The notes beneath the pieces were generated by a model, which saw only the letters and a list, made by a program, of their open reading frames with translations, was not told where the DNA came from and made no database searches. A stretch of DNA of 64,000 nucleotides from Sphingobacterium sp. ML3W (lineage in GTDB: Bacteria > Bacteroidota > Bacteroidia > Sphingobacteriales > Sphingobacteriaceae), in assembly GCF_000747525.1 (NCBI RefSeq), contig NZ_CP009278.1, positions 1,550,001 to 1,614,000 on the forward strand, written 5' to 3'. How positions within the stretch are numbered: position 1 is the stretch's first letter; every line of letters begins with the position of its first letter. The translations under genes were made by a program, and so were the position numbers. Shown in pieces: positions 16,895 through 26,376 of this stretch.

Positions 16895-17035
16895 ATGTTA
16901 AATTCGAAATGGAAAAAAATCAGGCAGTACGACAAGTACTGGAAGTGTGGTATTACCCACGGGGTATTGAAACTTGCTTTTGTCGCAATCGTGATTTTTG
17001 CACTGGTAAAATTGGTAGACGAACTCAGTATATAA
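16895..17035 (+). CDS. Small single-span membrane protein at the head of the kdp operon
   Basis: A 46-residue ORF. The N terminus is basic and aromatic (MLNSKWKKIRQYDKYWKCG), followed by one membrane helix (LKLAFVAIVIFALVKLV) and a short acidic tail. A second ORF in another frame (ATG 16885) covers the same bases, but its product has no coherent features. It lies directly after the sigma-54-like promoter and ten bases before the next peptide gene. I do not recognise the family; position and topology suggest an accessory subunit or regulator of the Kdp pump. Confidence 0.55.
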   Translation: MLNSKWKKIRQYDKYWKCGITHGVLKLAFVAIVIFALVKLVDELSI

Positions 17036-17045
17036 ACTTATAGAT

Positions 17046-17129
17046 ATGATAGCCATAGTATTGACCCTCGTCGGTGTAATTTGTTTTCTACTATTTTTTA
17101 AATCAATTGACTTCTTTGATCAGATTTAA
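17046..17129 (+). CDS. 27-residue membrane peptide, KdpF-like in form
   Basis: The ORF encodes MIAIVLTLVGVICFLLFF followed by KSIDFFDQI. It has one hydrophobic helix starting at Met 1, as in KdpF, but lacks the KdpF ending (LLKPE). It stands between the 46-residue membrane protein and the 122-residue protein, all on the same strand with short gaps. It may be a paralogue of KdpF or a second small subunit. Confidence 0.5.
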   Translation: MIAIVLTLVGVICFLLFFKSIDFFDQI

Positions 17130-17174
17130 TTATTTACCCCTGCTTTTATTAACAAATGAAATACCTTGAATAAG

Positions 17175-17534
17175 ATGAAAACAAAAATGATAAGTACGCT
17201 TGAAGAATGGATGCCTGAGTCCCGTAGCTGGATTTCGGATAATGATTTTATTGATCATACAATTTCCGACTATCAAATTTTGGAAAAATTGGCTGATGTA
17301 TGTTTAAAAAAGATGAATTCTGAAAATGAGCATGAGAATGAAGATGCAGGCGAAATCGCCAAAGTTGTGAATCTGATGTATCAGGGGGGTAATCAATATA
17401 CACGCAATGCCATTGAAAATGAGTTTTTGACTAAACTAGCTATAGCAGAAAGTCCTGCAAGTTTGAAAAAACATCTAGACATACTCCCAAAAGAACTGAG
17501 AAAGGAATATCTAAAAACGATATTGGAAAATTAA
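17175..17534 (+). CDS. Unknown soluble protein in the kdp operon
   Basis: About 119 residues from ATG 17175; a TTG start at 17166 is possible. Soluble, acidic and probably helical, with no motif that I can name. The C-terminal SPASLKKHLDILPKELRKEYL is helix-rich. It sits between the small membrane peptides and kdpF with a 14-base gap before kdpF, so it should be co-expressed with the pump. A cytoplasmic regulator or assembly factor is possible, but nothing in the sequence proves it. Confidence 0.65.
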   Translation: MKTKMISTLEEWMPESRSWISDNDFIDHTISDYQILEKLADVCLKKMNSENEHENEDAGEIAKVVNLMYQGGNQYTRNAIENEFLTKLAIAESPASLKKHLDILPKELRKEYLKTILEN

Positions 17535-17548
17535 TATTAAAACAGGTG

Positions 17549-17626
17549 ATGATAGCATTATTCATAATAGCAATTGGCGTGTTTGCATACATCGTGTATG
17601 TATTGCTAAAGCCAGAACAGTTTTAA
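17549..17626 (+). CDS. kdpF: Potassium-transporting ATPase small subunit KdpF
   Basis: A 25-residue peptide, MIALFIIAIGVFAYIVYVLL then KPEQF. One membrane helix ending in the LLKPE signature is exactly the KdpF pattern. KdpF sits against KdpA and stabilises the KdpFABC complex in the inner membrane. An AGGTG sequence precedes the ATG. kdpA begins 38 bases later. Confidence 0.9.
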   Translation: MIALFIIAIGVFAYIVYVLLKPEQF

Positions 17627-17664
17627 CGATAAAACTGAGGTTGAAATATATTTGAAATTTAATT

Positions 17665-19353
17665 ATGAACACAGAAATAATAGCCATAATCGTCCTATTT
17701 CTGGGCACGATCGCCTTAGCAATTCCTCTTGGAAGATATATTGCCAAGGTATTTGCTGGAGATAAGACATTTCTCGACCCCATCTTCTATCCGATTGAAG
17801 GGTTTTTCTATAAAATAACAGGAATCGATTCAAAGGTTGAAATGAATTGGAAGCAACAGATGGTTGCACTATTGACGATTAATATGCTGTGGTTCCTATT
17901 GGGAATGTCGGTGTTGATGACCCAAGGTATGTTACCCTTAAATCCAGACCATAACCCAAGCATGTCTCCAGATTTAGCATTTAATACAGTGATATCTTTT
18001 GTCGTTAACTGCAATTTACAACATTATTCTGGTGAGACAGGGGTGAGTTATTTGGGGCAATATTGGTTGATGTTTTTGCAATTTGTAAGTGCGGGTACAG
18101 GTATGGCTGCTGTAGTAACTCTTTTTAGGGCTTTTAGGGATAAAACTGCGATAGATTTGGGTAATTTTTATGAATACTTTATAAAATCTTGCACCCGTAT
18201 ATTGCTTCCTTTATCCTTTGTTGTAGCTATTTTACTTGTTTTTCAAGGTACACCAATGACATTTGACGGCAAGGATACGATGGTGAGTTTGCAAGGAGAT
18301 ACGGTCCAAGTGTCAAGGGGCCCTGCAGCAGCATTTGTTGCCATTAAACATATTGGTACCAATGGTGGTGGTTTTTTTGGTGCGAATTCGGCTCATCCTT
18401 TTGAAAATCCGACGTACTTCAGTAATATGGTGGAAATGGCCGCCCAGATGATCGTTCCGTTTGCCATGATCTTTGCTTTCGGTTATTTTATCAAAAGAAG
18501 AAAATTATCGTGGATGATGTTTGCAGTGATGACTGTGGGGTTTTTGCTGCTGGCTATCCCTAATATTCGTATGGAGATGAATGGTAATCCTGCTATTGAA
18601 AAACTGGGAATAGATCAATCATTAGGTGCCATGGAAGGAAAGGAAATTCGTATCGGTGCTGCTACATCTGGTTTTTGGAGTATTGTGACAACAGTGATTT
18701 CAACAGGGTCTGTCAATTCAATGCATGATAGTTCTATGCCACTTTCTGGTATGAACGAATTGCTTGCCATGATGATCAATAGCTTCTACGGAGGGGCAGG
18801 AGTAGGTATTCTGAACTTTTTTATATTCATTATTCTGGCTGTATTTATCAGTGGTCTGATGGTAGGACGTACACCCGAATTTCTGGGTAAAAAAATCGAA
18901 GCTAGGGAAATGAAGATCGCCATGATCATTGCTTTGATCCATCCATTTTTAATTTTAGTTGGTGTTGGTTTAGCAACTGCTTTCCCGGGTCAGGGTGCCG
19001 CAACTTTAAATAATCCAGGATTTCACGGATTTAGTGAGATTTTATATGAGTATACTTCTTCATCAGCGAATAATGGAAGTGGTTTTGAAGGTCTAGGCGA
19101 CAATACCCCTTGGTGGAATATCAGTACGGGCATCGTTTTGATATTCTCGCGATTCTTACCCATTATTGGCCCCGTTGCTATTGCAGGCCTATTGGCTCAG
19201 AAGAAATTTATTCCACAAGGGGAGGGAACTTTGCAAACCGATACGGCAACTTTTGGGATTCTGATATTTACCGTTATCGCAATTGTAGCGGCATTATCAT
19301 TCTTCCCAGCATTGGCTTTAGGGCCCATTGCAGAGTATTTTTCAATGCATTAA
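17665..19353 (+). CDS. kdpA: Potassium-transporting ATPase, K+-binding subunit KdpA
   Basis: KdpA is the channel-like subunit that selects potassium in the high-affinity KdpFABC pump of the inner membrane. The 562-residue protein has about ten membrane segments and the family's filter loops, for example NCNLQHYSGE, IGTNGGGFFGANSAHPFENP and SSANNGSGFEGL, each lining one repeat of the selectivity filter. The length matches other KdpA proteins. It follows kdpF and precedes kdpB with no terminator between. Confidence 0.97.
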   Translation: MNTEIIAIIVLFLGTIALAIPLGRYIAKVFAGDKTFLDPIFYPIEGFFYKITGIDSKVEMNWKQQMVALLTINMLWFLLGMSVLMTQGMLPLNPDHNPSMSPDLAFNTVISFVVNCNLQHYSGETGVSYLGQYWLMFLQFVSAGTGMAAVVTLFRAFRDKTAIDLGNFYEYFIKSCTRILLPLSFVVAILLVFQGTPMTFDGKDTMVSLQGDTVQVSRGPAAAFVAIKHIGTNGGGFFGANSAHPFENPTYFSNMVEMAAQMIVPFAMIFAFGYFIKRRKLSWMMFAVMTVGFLLLAIPNIRMEMNGNPAIEKLGIDQSLGAMEGKEIRIGAATSGFWSIVTTVISTGSVNSMHDSSMPLSGMNELLAMMINSFYGGAGVGILNFFIFIILAVFISGLMVGRTPEFLGKKIEAREMKIAMIIALIHPFLILVGVGLATAFPGQGAATLNNPGFHGFSEILYEYTSSSANNGSGFEGLGDNTPWWNISTGIVLIFSRFLPIIGPVAIAGLLAQKKFIPQGEGTLQTDTATFGILIFTVIAIVAALSFFPALALGPIAEYFSMH

Positions 19354-19432
19354 TCTCATTTGAATGGTAAATAATCTGTGGCTCATATATTTCTGACATG
19401 GATGTTTACTTCATTAATAATAATATTTTAAT

Positions 19433-21442
19433 ATGAATAAGAATCAATCATTGTTTCAGCATGACCTATTGCTGCAAGCTGGCAAACAGTCGTTCGTGAA
19501 ATTGAATCCTAAACTCATGTTTCGGAATCCTGTTATGTTTACCGTAGAAATCGGGACTTTCGTGATGCTTGTAGTTTGTATATGGATACTGGCGGGAGAA
19601 TCATCGCAGGGTAGTTTTGGATATAATTTTATCATATTCTTGCTGCTATTGCTGACATTATTATTCGCCAATTTTGCTGAAGCTATTGCCGAAGCGAGAG
19701 GGAAGGCACAAGCCGATAGTTTGCGTAAAACGCGAGAGGAGACACCTGCTAAACTGGCAGATGGAAAAATAGTTTCTTCTTCGCAGTTAGTTAAAGGCGA
19801 TATTTTTATTTGCGAAGCAGGAGATATTATCCCTTCTGATGGAGAGATTGTTTCTGGATTGGCAACAATAGATGAAAGTGCCATAACCGGTGAATCAGCT
19901 CCAGTGATACGAGAGAGTGGTGGCGATAAGAGTAGTGTGACCGGTGGTACAAAGGTATTGTCCGATAGCATACAAGTGAGGGTAACGACCGAGCCTGGAG
20001 AAAGTTTTTTAGATAAAATGATTGCTCTGGTTGAAGGTGCAAGCCGTCAAAAAACACCGAATGAAATCGCATTGACAATCTTGTTGGCAGGTTTTACATT
20101 GGTATTTATTATTGTGACGGTCACCCTAAAGCCCTTTGCAGATTATGCTAAAGCTCCTATTACAATTGCGGCTTTTATCTCTTTATTTATCTGTTTAATA
20201 CCGACAACTATTGGCGGTTTGTTATCTGCTATTGGTATAGCTGGAATGGATAGAGCGCTACGAGCAAATGTGATTACTAAAAGTGGGAAAGCTGTGGAGA
20301 CGGCAGGTGATATTGATGTCTTGTTATTGGATAAGACAGGAACGATTACCATAGGTAATCGTAAAGCAACTCATTTTTATCCGTCCAATAACATAGCTGA
20401 ACAGCAATTGATAAGAGCAGCTGTTCTGAGTTCGATGAGTGATGAAACCCCAGAAGGGAAGTCAATCATCGAACTGGCTGGAATAAACCCAATTTCGTAC
20501 CCCATTCATTCGCCAGTTTTTATCAAGTTTACCGCAGAAACTAGAAGCTCAGGGATTGATTTTGATCAGACCCGTATTCGTAAGGGAGCAACAGATGCGA
20601 TTCGAAATATTGTAACGCAAGCAGGCCATGCCTTCCCATTAGATATAACGGATAACGTTACGAAAATATCTCAAAATGGAGGTACTCCTCTGGTTGTTTG
20701 TGAAAATGAAATAGCCTTGGGTGTAATCGAATTGCAAGATGTGATCAAGCCTGGTATCCAAGAAAGATTCGAACGTTTGCGAAAAATGGGAATCAAAACG
20801 GTGATGGTAACCGGTGATAACCCGTTGACCGCTAAGTATATTGCTGAAAAGGCGGGGGTAGATGATTTTATTGCTGAAGCTAAGCCTGAAGATAAAATGA
20901 ACTACATCAAGATGGAGCAGGCAAATGGACGTTTGGTTGCGATGATGGGCGATGGAACAAATGATGCTCCTGCACTGGCACAGGCAGATGTTGGTGTAGC
21001 TATGAATAGTGGGACTCAGGCCGCTAAAGAAGCTGGAAATATGGTCGACTTGGATAATGACCCTACGAAATTAATTGAAGTTGTAGAGATCGGTAAACAG
21101 CTGTTGATGACAAGGGGCACCTTAACTACTTTCAGTATTGCAAATGATGTAGCTAAATATTTTGCAATCATTCCAGCGTTATTCATAACGACCATTCCGG
21201 CATTACAAGGATTGAACATCATGCATTTACATAGTCCTGAAAGCGCTATTTTATCTGCTGTTATATTTAATGCGCTTATCATTCCATTTTTGATTCCTTT
21301 GGCGTTAAGGGGTGTGGCTTATAAACCAATTGGTGCTAGCGCTTTGTTACGTCGCAACCTACTGATATTTGGTCTAGGAGGTGTTTTAGTGCCTTTTGTG
21401 GGTATTAAACTTATTGACCTCATTGTTTCCTTATTTTTTTAA
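19433..21442 (+). CDS. kdpB: Potassium-transporting P-type ATPase, catalytic subunit KdpB
   Basis: KdpB hydrolyses ATP to drive potassium uptake. The 669-residue protein shows all P-type ATPase marks: TGES at 152-155 in the actuator domain, the phosphorylated Asp 300 in DKTGT, and [18 protein letters not shown] and [16 protein letters not shown] in the P domain. The membrane region carries [16 protein letters not shown], the type-IA signature. It lies between kdpA and kdpC, 11 bases before kdpC, and all three must be made together. Confidence 0.97.
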   Translation: MNKNQSLFQHDLLLQAGKQSFVKLNPKLMFRNPVMFTVEIGTFVMLVVCIWILAGESSQGSFGYNFIIFLLLLLTLLFANFAEAIAEARGKAQADSLRKTREETPAKLADGKIVSSSQLVKGDIFICEAGDIIPSDGEIVSGLATIDESAITGESAPVIRESGGDKSSVTGGTKVLSDSIQVRVTTEPGESFLDKMIALVEGASRQKTPNEIALTILLAGFTLVFIIVTVTLKPFADYAKAPITIAAFISLFICLIPTTIGGLLSAIGIAGMDRALRANVITKSGKAVETAGDIDVLLLDKTGTITIGNRKATHFYPSNNIAEQQLIRAAVLSSMSDETPEGKSIIELAGINPISYPIHSPVFIKFTAETRSSGIDFDQTRIRKGATDAIRNIVTQAGHAFPLDITDNVTKISQNGGTPLVVCENEIALGVIELQDVIKPGIQERFERLRKMGIKTVMVTGDNPLTAKYIAEKAGVDDFIAEAKPEDKMNYIKMEQANGRLVAMMGDGTNDAPALAQADVGVAMNSGTQAAKEAGNMVDLDNDPTKLIEVVEIGKQLLMTRGTLTTFSIANDVAKYFAIIPALFITTIPALQGLNIMHLHSPESAILSAVIFNALIIPFLIPLALRGVAYKPIGASALLRRNLLIFGLGGVLVPFVGIKLIDLIVSLFF

Positions 21443-21453
21443 ATATTAACACT

Positions 21454-22020
21454 ATGAAAAAGCATATTTTACCAGCAATTAAGCTGACCATTATTTTGAT
21501 TGTTTTTTTTGCAGTAATCTACCCCTTTGCTATTTGGGCCATTGCCCAGGCAGCTCCAAATAACGGTAAAGATGAAATCATCACTTTTCAAGGCAAGACC
21601 TATTACAAGAATATTGGCCAGTCTTTTACCGATGATCATTATTTCTGGTCGCGTCCTTCTGCTGTAAATTATAATGCAGCAGGTTCTGCGGGTAGTAATA
21701 AAGGACCATCCAATCCATCATACCTCGCAGAGGTCGAAGCTAGAATTGATACTTTTTTGGTGCATAATCCTGAAATCACCAAACGCGAAATACCTGTTGA
21801 TTTGATTACGGCTAGTGGGAGTGGTTTGGATCCACACTTCTCTATACAAGCGGCTCAAGTACAAGTGAAACGTATCGCTAAGATCAGAAATATATCAACA
21901 GTAGCTCTTGTTGCTTTGATTGAGGATCATACCGAAAGACCGCTGTTTGGGATATTTGGTCCAGCGAAAATCAATGTGCTAAAATTGAATATTGCATTAG
22001 ATCAATTAGCCGCGAAATAA
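21454..22020 (+). CDS. kdpC: Potassium-transporting ATPase subunit KdpC
   Basis: KdpC is a single-span subunit that increases the ATP affinity of KdpB. The 188-residue protein has an N-terminal membrane helix (IKLTIILIVFFAVIYPFAIW) and the conserved segments GQSFTDDHYFWSRPSA, NYNAAGSAGSNKGPSNP, VDLITASGSGLDPH and NVLKLNIALD. Length and motifs are typical. The next 200 bases hold a doubtful 33-codon ORF, then the porin gene. Confidence 0.96.
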   Translation: MKKHILPAIKLTIILIVFFAVIYPFAIWAIAQAAPNNGKDEIITFQGKTYYKNIGQSFTDDHYFWSRPSAVNYNAAGSAGSNKGPSNPSYLAEVEARIDTFLVHNPEITKREIPVDLITASGSGLDPHFSIQAAQVQVKRIAKIRNISTVALVALIEDHTERPLFGIFGPAKINVLKLNIALDQLAAK

Positions 22021-22227
22021 TGATGATATGGAATACCTATGTAGCACAAGCTACAGACATGGATGAATCTAATTCTTTCATGAGTTTCATCGCACTCGGA
22101 TTGGATATTCCAAAAGGCCATTAAAAATCAAATTATATAAATATGAAATTGAGAAGTAAATAATTTTGACACAGGAGGCAAATATTATTTATTCAAGCTA
22201 TCATCAACAAATGAAAAAAATAATAGG

Positions 22228-23316
22228 ATGAAAAGATATATCATCTGTTCCATATTGTTATTAGGAACAATCCAAATTTTGCAAGCACAGGAAAAGGTTG
22301 AGGACAAAAAAGCGTTAACCGTGAGTGGTTACGTCGAGGTGTATGGGCAGTACGATTTTTCAAATCCGAAAAATAATGTGAGACCTGGATTTGTGTATAG
22401 CCACCATCGGAATAACGAGGTGAATTTAAACCTTGGACTGATTAAAGTGAATTACGATACCGAGAGGGTCAGAGCTAACCTCGCGCTTGGGGCTGGAACT
22501 TATATGAATGTAAATTATGCTGCGGAACCTGCAACATTAAAAAATAGCTATGAAGCAAATGTAGGGATTAAAATTTCGAAAAAACATAATCTATGGATTG
22601 ATGCAGGTATTTTTCCATCGCATATTGGATTTGAAAGTGCTATTAGTAAAGACTGCTATACCTTGACAAGGAGTATGGGCGCCGAAAACTCACCATACTT
22701 TGAAACAGGAGCAAAGGTGTCGTATACAACGGAAGATGGTAAGTGGTTGTTAAGTGGGCTAGTTTTAAATGGATGGCAAAGAATTCAGCGAGTTGACGGA
22801 AATAGTACTCCTGCCTTTGGACACCAAGTAACTTATAAACCAACAGATAAAGTAACGTTGAATAGCAGTTCGTTTATGGGGAGTGATCAAGCTGACTCTG
22901 TCCGTAGAATACGTTATTTTCATCATTTTTATGGACAGTTCCAATTATATGATAAGCTTGTTTTGATAACAGGTTTTGATATAGGGGTAGAACAAAAGCA
23001 GAAGGGAAGTTCGAAATACAATACCTGGCTTACCCCTGTTTTGATTGCTTCTTATAAGGTCCATGATGATTTAGCGTTTGCTCTTCGAGGTGAATATTAT
23101 CAAGATAAGGATGGCGTATTAATCGATACCGGGACACCACATGGCTTTCAAACTTTTGGCTATTCTTTTACGTTAGATTATACGGTTTTGACGAATTTAA
23201 TCTGGCGAACTGAATTTAAAAAATTACAGAGTAAAGATGCTATTTTTGTTGAACGAAATGCTGCCTTGACGAAAGATAATGTGATAGGAATCACTTCCTT
23301 GGCGTTGCGTTTTTAA
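22228..23316 (+). CDS. Outer-membrane beta-barrel porin (OmpL-like, porin-2 family)
   Basis: A 362-residue secreted protein. A signal peptide ends near LQAQ (residues 1-21). The mature part consists of alternating amphipathic strands typical of a barrel, beginning LTVSGYVEVYGQYDF, with the porin-2 family segments IKVNYDTERVRANLALGAGTY and GAENSPYFETGAKVSY, and it ends in the C-terminal aromatic LALRF expected of outer-membrane proteins. Its position between kdpC and the kdpD-like sensor suggests that it is induced with the pump and lets potassium cross the outer membrane. That role is inference from context. Confidence 0.82.
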   Translation: MKRYIICSILLLGTIQILQAQEKVEDKKALTVSGYVEVYGQYDFSNPKNNVRPGFVYSHHRNNEVNLNLGLIKVNYDTERVRANLALGAGTYMNVNYAAEPATLKNSYEANVGIKISKKHNLWIDAGIFPSHIGFESAISKDCYTLTRSMGAENSPYFETGAKVSYTTEDGKWLLSGLVLNGWQRIQRVDGNSTPAFGHQVTYKPTDKVTLNSSSFMGSDQADSVRRIRYFHHFYGQFQLYDKLVLITGFDIGVEQKQKGSSKYNTWLTPVLIASYKVHDDLAFALRGEYYQDKDGVLIDTGTPHGFQTFGYSFTLDYTVLTNLIWRTEFKKLQSKDAIFVERNAALTKDNVIGITSLALRF

Positions 23317-23369
23317 TTTAACCATTATTTTCACGCTAATCTATTGCATGTGTTTCACAATAGAATAGC

Positions 23370-24518
23370 GTGAATTATCATATGATCTATTCTTGTATGG
23401 AAGAAAGGAAAGATGCGGAATATTTCTTGAACCTGATAAAAAAGTCTAGGAAAGGAAAATTTAAACTGTACATCGGTATGAGTGCCGGTGTGGGTAAGAC
23501 ATACCGTATGTTGCAAGAAGCGCATACACTTTTGCATAATGGTATAGCTGTTAAAATAGGCTATGTGGAGACCCATAATAGAAAGGAAACGGAAGCGCTG
23601 TTGGATGGACTTCCTGTAATACCGAGACGTAAATTGTTTTATAAGGGTAAAGAGCTTGAAGATTTGGATGTACAGGCAATTATTAATTTGCATCCTGAGA
23701 TTGTTATTATTGACGAGCTAGCGCATAGTAATATGGAAGGTAGTCTCAATGAAAAGCGCTGGCAGGACGTTGTCGATATATTGGATAGTGGTATTAATGT
23801 GATTAGCGCAGTCAACATCCAGCACATTGAAAGTTTACATGATGAGGTTAAAGAAATCACAGGAATCGATGTGCAGGAACGTATACCTGATCGTGTTTTG
23901 GGCTTGGCAGATGAAGTAGTTAATATTGATTTGACTGCTGAAGAGCTAATTGATAGGTTGAAGGAGGGGAAAATTTATGATGCAGCCAAGATTGAAATGG
24001 CATTAGCCAATTTTTTTAATACTAATCATATCTTGCAGTTGCGCGAGTTGGCATTGAAAGAAGTGGCGTCGCAAGTACAAAGGAAAGTTGAGGCGGAGGT
24101 TATTCACAGTAAATACGTAAAAAAAGAACAACTTTTAGCTTGTATTAGTTCAAATGAAAAGACAGCAAAGATTGTGATTCGTAAGACCGCAAGATTAGCA
24201 AATTATTATAATAGTAAATGGTTTGTGCTTTATGTACAGACACCAAAAGAAAGTGTTTCTAAAATAGCCTTGGATAAACAACGGCATTTGATTAATAATT
24301 TTAAATTAGCAACAGAATTGGGGGCGGAAATCATTAAAATTAATCACAGAAATGTCTCAAAAGCGATTATAGACCAATGTGAAACAAGACAGATAACGAC
24401 AGTTTGTATTGGGAAGCCACATTTGAGATTGATAAAAATAATCTGGGCAACAAATACTTTTAATACCCTTTTAACAAAGCTTTCGAACGAAAAAATAGAC
24501 CTTATAATTCTTTCATAA
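23370..24518 (+). CDS. kdpD: Stand-alone KdpD sensor domain with universal-stress-protein domain
   Basis: A 382-residue soluble protein equal to the cytoplasmic N-terminal half of KdpD. The KdpD domain starts FKLYIGMSAGVGKTYRMLQEA with a Walker A GxxxGVGKT at residues 36-44, and contains VIIDELAHSN and INVISAVNIQHIESL. A Usp-like domain follows from about residue 250 to the end. The four membrane helices and the kinase of normal KdpD are missing; the next gene, which overlaps by one base (TAATG), is a separate histidine kinase. ATG 23397 is another possible start. It probably senses cytoplasmic potassium or ATP and acts on that kinase. Confidence 0.9.
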   Translation: MNYHMIYSCMEERKDAEYFLNLIKKSRKGKFKLYIGMSAGVGKTYRMLQEAHTLLHNGIAVKIGYVETHNRKETEALLDGLPVIPRRKLFYKGKELEDLDVQAIINLHPEIVIIDELAHSNMEGSLNEKRWQDVVDILDSGINVISAVNIQHIESLHDEVKEITGIDVQERIPDRVLGLADEVVNIDLTAEELIDRLKEGKIYDAAKIEMALANFFNTNHILQLRELALKEVASQVQRKVEAEVIHSKYVKKEQLLACISSNEKTAKIVIRKTARLANYYNSKWFVLYVQTPKESVSKIALDKQRHLINNFKLATELGAEIIKINHRNVSKAIIDQCETRQITTVCIGKPHLRLIKIIWATNTFNTLLTKLSNEKIDLIILS

Positions 24519-26266
24519 TGCGCATTAAAACAAAATTAACTTATGGTATTGGATTACTTTTTCTCATGATCGTACTATTGGTTGTGGTAAGCGGTTGGTA
24601 CGTCAATCAATTGAAGAGGGACACGAATAATATCCTAAATGCGAACTACAATACCTTACAATATGCTCGGAATATGTTATTAGCATTGGAAGAGTATACT
24701 GTTGATACTACAGCGTTACATGAGTTTAAAGAAAATTTAGAGAAACAAAAAGAGAATGTTACGGAGATTGGAGAGATACAAGCAACACAGTTGGTAGAGA
24801 AGCATTTTTATCAATTTATTGAAAATAAATTTGATCTGACACTCATTTCAAAAATTAGGAAAGATATCACAGAATTGATGCGGCTCAACATGGAAGCCAT
24901 AGAACGGAAAAGTGATATAGCGTCTGTCACAGCAGAAAAGGCCATTGCTGTTATTTCGATTACGGGAACATTATGTTTTTTGATTGCTTTTATTCTCATT
25001 GTCAATCTACCGTCCAATATTGCCAACCCAATAAAGGAATTAACAGAAAGTATTAAACAGATTGCGAATGAAAATTATAAAAAAAGAATTCATTACGAAG
25101 GACGCAATGAATTTGGTGAGCTTGCAAAGTCCTTTAATACAATGGCAGAGAAGCTTGAAGAATATGCCGAAAGCAAATTGGATAAGATATTGAAGGGGAA
25201 AAAGCGGATCGATACGTTGATTAATAAGATGCATGACCCCGTAATTGGTATCGATGAAGAGAAGGTGGTTTTATTTGCGAATGAAGAGGCTTTGAAGATT
25301 ACGGGTTTACTTGGAGAACAATTGATTGGAAAGCAGATACAGGATGTGGCTGTTACGAATGATCTGGTCAGGGATTTTATTAAAGATATCTTTCGCGATA
25401 AGCAGCAACGGGATGGGGAGCTTTTAAAAATTTATGCTAATGGTAAGGAAAGTTATTTTGAAAAAGAGATTGTCGACATCAATATTGTGCCAACGGGTGA
25501 ATCAGAATCACAATTTATAGGCCAGGTCATCATGTTGCGTAATATAACGCAATTTAAAGAGATGGATTTTGCAAAAACGAATTTTATAGCAACAATCTCT
25601 CACGAGTTGAAAACACCTATTGCCTCTATAAAAATGGGATTGCAATTGTTGGAAAATAAACAAATCGGTACGCTTAACGAAGATCAGAACAATCTTGTTC
25701 AAAGTATTCGTGATGATACGGTTCGGTTATTGAAAATTACGGGTGAATTGTTGGATATGACTCAGGTTGAAAGCGGAACAATTCAATTAAATGTATCACC
25801 CACGAATGTCAGCGAACTGGTGGAATATGCGATACGTGCAACAAAGGCTATGGCTGAGCAAAAGAACATTGAATTGCGATTGCAAATGGAAAATAATCTT
25901 CCGGATGTACTTGCAGATAATGAAAAAACGGCTTGGGTGCTGACCAATTTATTGTCAAACGCGGTGCGTTATTCTTATGAAAATTCGGCTATTTATATCA
26001 TCATAGCATCGACTGATGATCAGGTTAGAATCGCTGTAAAAGATGCTGGACAAGGAATAGAAGGACAATATAGGGATAAGATATTTGAACGTTACTTTCG
26101 TATACCAGGAACAAAAAAAGAAGGAACAGGTTTGGGGTTGAGTATCAGTAAGGAATTTATTGAGGCGCAAGGAGGAACCATTACGGTCGAAAGTGAATAT
26201 GGTTCGGGAAGTATATTTTCTTTTACATTGAATGGTGTGGTAACTGTCCATTCGAAAAATGGCTGA
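24518..26266 (+). CDS. Membrane histidine kinase with HAMP and PAS domains, kdp locus
   Basis: A 582-residue kinase. Membrane helices at about residues 8-27 and 144-164 enclose a helical sensor domain of some 115 residues facing the periplasm. Then come a HAMP domain (about 165-220), a PAS domain (about 230-345), the HisKA domain with phospho-accepting His 362 (FIATISHELKTPIASIK), and an ATPase domain with N box LLSNAVRYS, DAGQGIEG and GTGLGLSIS. It is fused by overlap to the KdpD-domain gene and flanks the kdp operon opposite the sigma-54 regulator, its likely phosphorylation partner. This pair would replace KdpD/KdpE. Confidence 0.92.
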   Translation: MRIKTKLTYGIGLLFLMIVLLVVVSGWYVNQLKRDTNNILNANYNTLQYARNMLLALEEYTVDTTALHEFKENLEKQKENVTEIGEIQATQLVEKHFYQFIENKFDLTLISKIRKDITELMRLNMEAIERKSDIASVTAEKAIAVISITGTLCFLIAFILIVNLPSNIANPIKELTESIKQIANENYKKRIHYEGRNEFGELAKSFNTMAEKLEEYAESKLDKILKGKKRIDTLINKMHDPVIGIDEEKVVLFANEEALKITGLLGEQLIGKQIQDVAVTNDLVRDFIKDIFRDKQQRDGELLKIYANGKESYFEKEIVDINIVPTGESESQFIGQVIMLRNITQFKEMDFAKTNFIATISHELKTPIASIKMGLQLLENKQIGTLNEDQNNLVQSIRDDTVRLLKITGELLDMTQVESGTIQLNVSPTNVSELVEYAIRATKAMAEQKNIELRLQMENNLPDVLADNEKTAWVLTNLLSNAVRYSYENSAIYIIIASTDDQVRIAVKDAGQGIEGQYRDKIFERYFRIPGTKKEGTGLGLSISKEFIEAQGGTITVESEYGSGSIFSFTLNGVVTVHSKNG

Positions 26267-26306
26267 TCTTTGGATGTTGATCTACAGGGAAATATACGTT
26301 AAATAT

Positions 26307-26355
26307 GCAAGCTGATTTTTAAGTTTATAATTGGTGAACTTAAAAATCAGCTTGC
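26307..26355. terminator. Bidirectional terminator, 19-bp perfect stem
   Basis: A 19-bp inverted repeat (26307-26325 with 26337-26355; arms begin GCAAGCTGA) with an 11-base loop and an A/T-rich stem core lies between the convergent histidine kinase and aminotransferase genes. It can stop transcription from both sides. Confidence 0.85.
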
Positions 26356-26376
26356 TTTAGCAGGGTAGTAAATGGT

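Noticed and set aside
16885-17043. 52-codon ORF in another frame over the first small kdp peptide
   Set aside because: The product has no plausible fold, while the overlapping frame encodes a clear membrane helix with a basic start.
22023-22124. 33-codon ORF directly after kdpC
   Set aside because: Its start is close to the kdpC stop, but the product has no coherent hydrophobic or charged pattern and no ribosome site. It may be chance.
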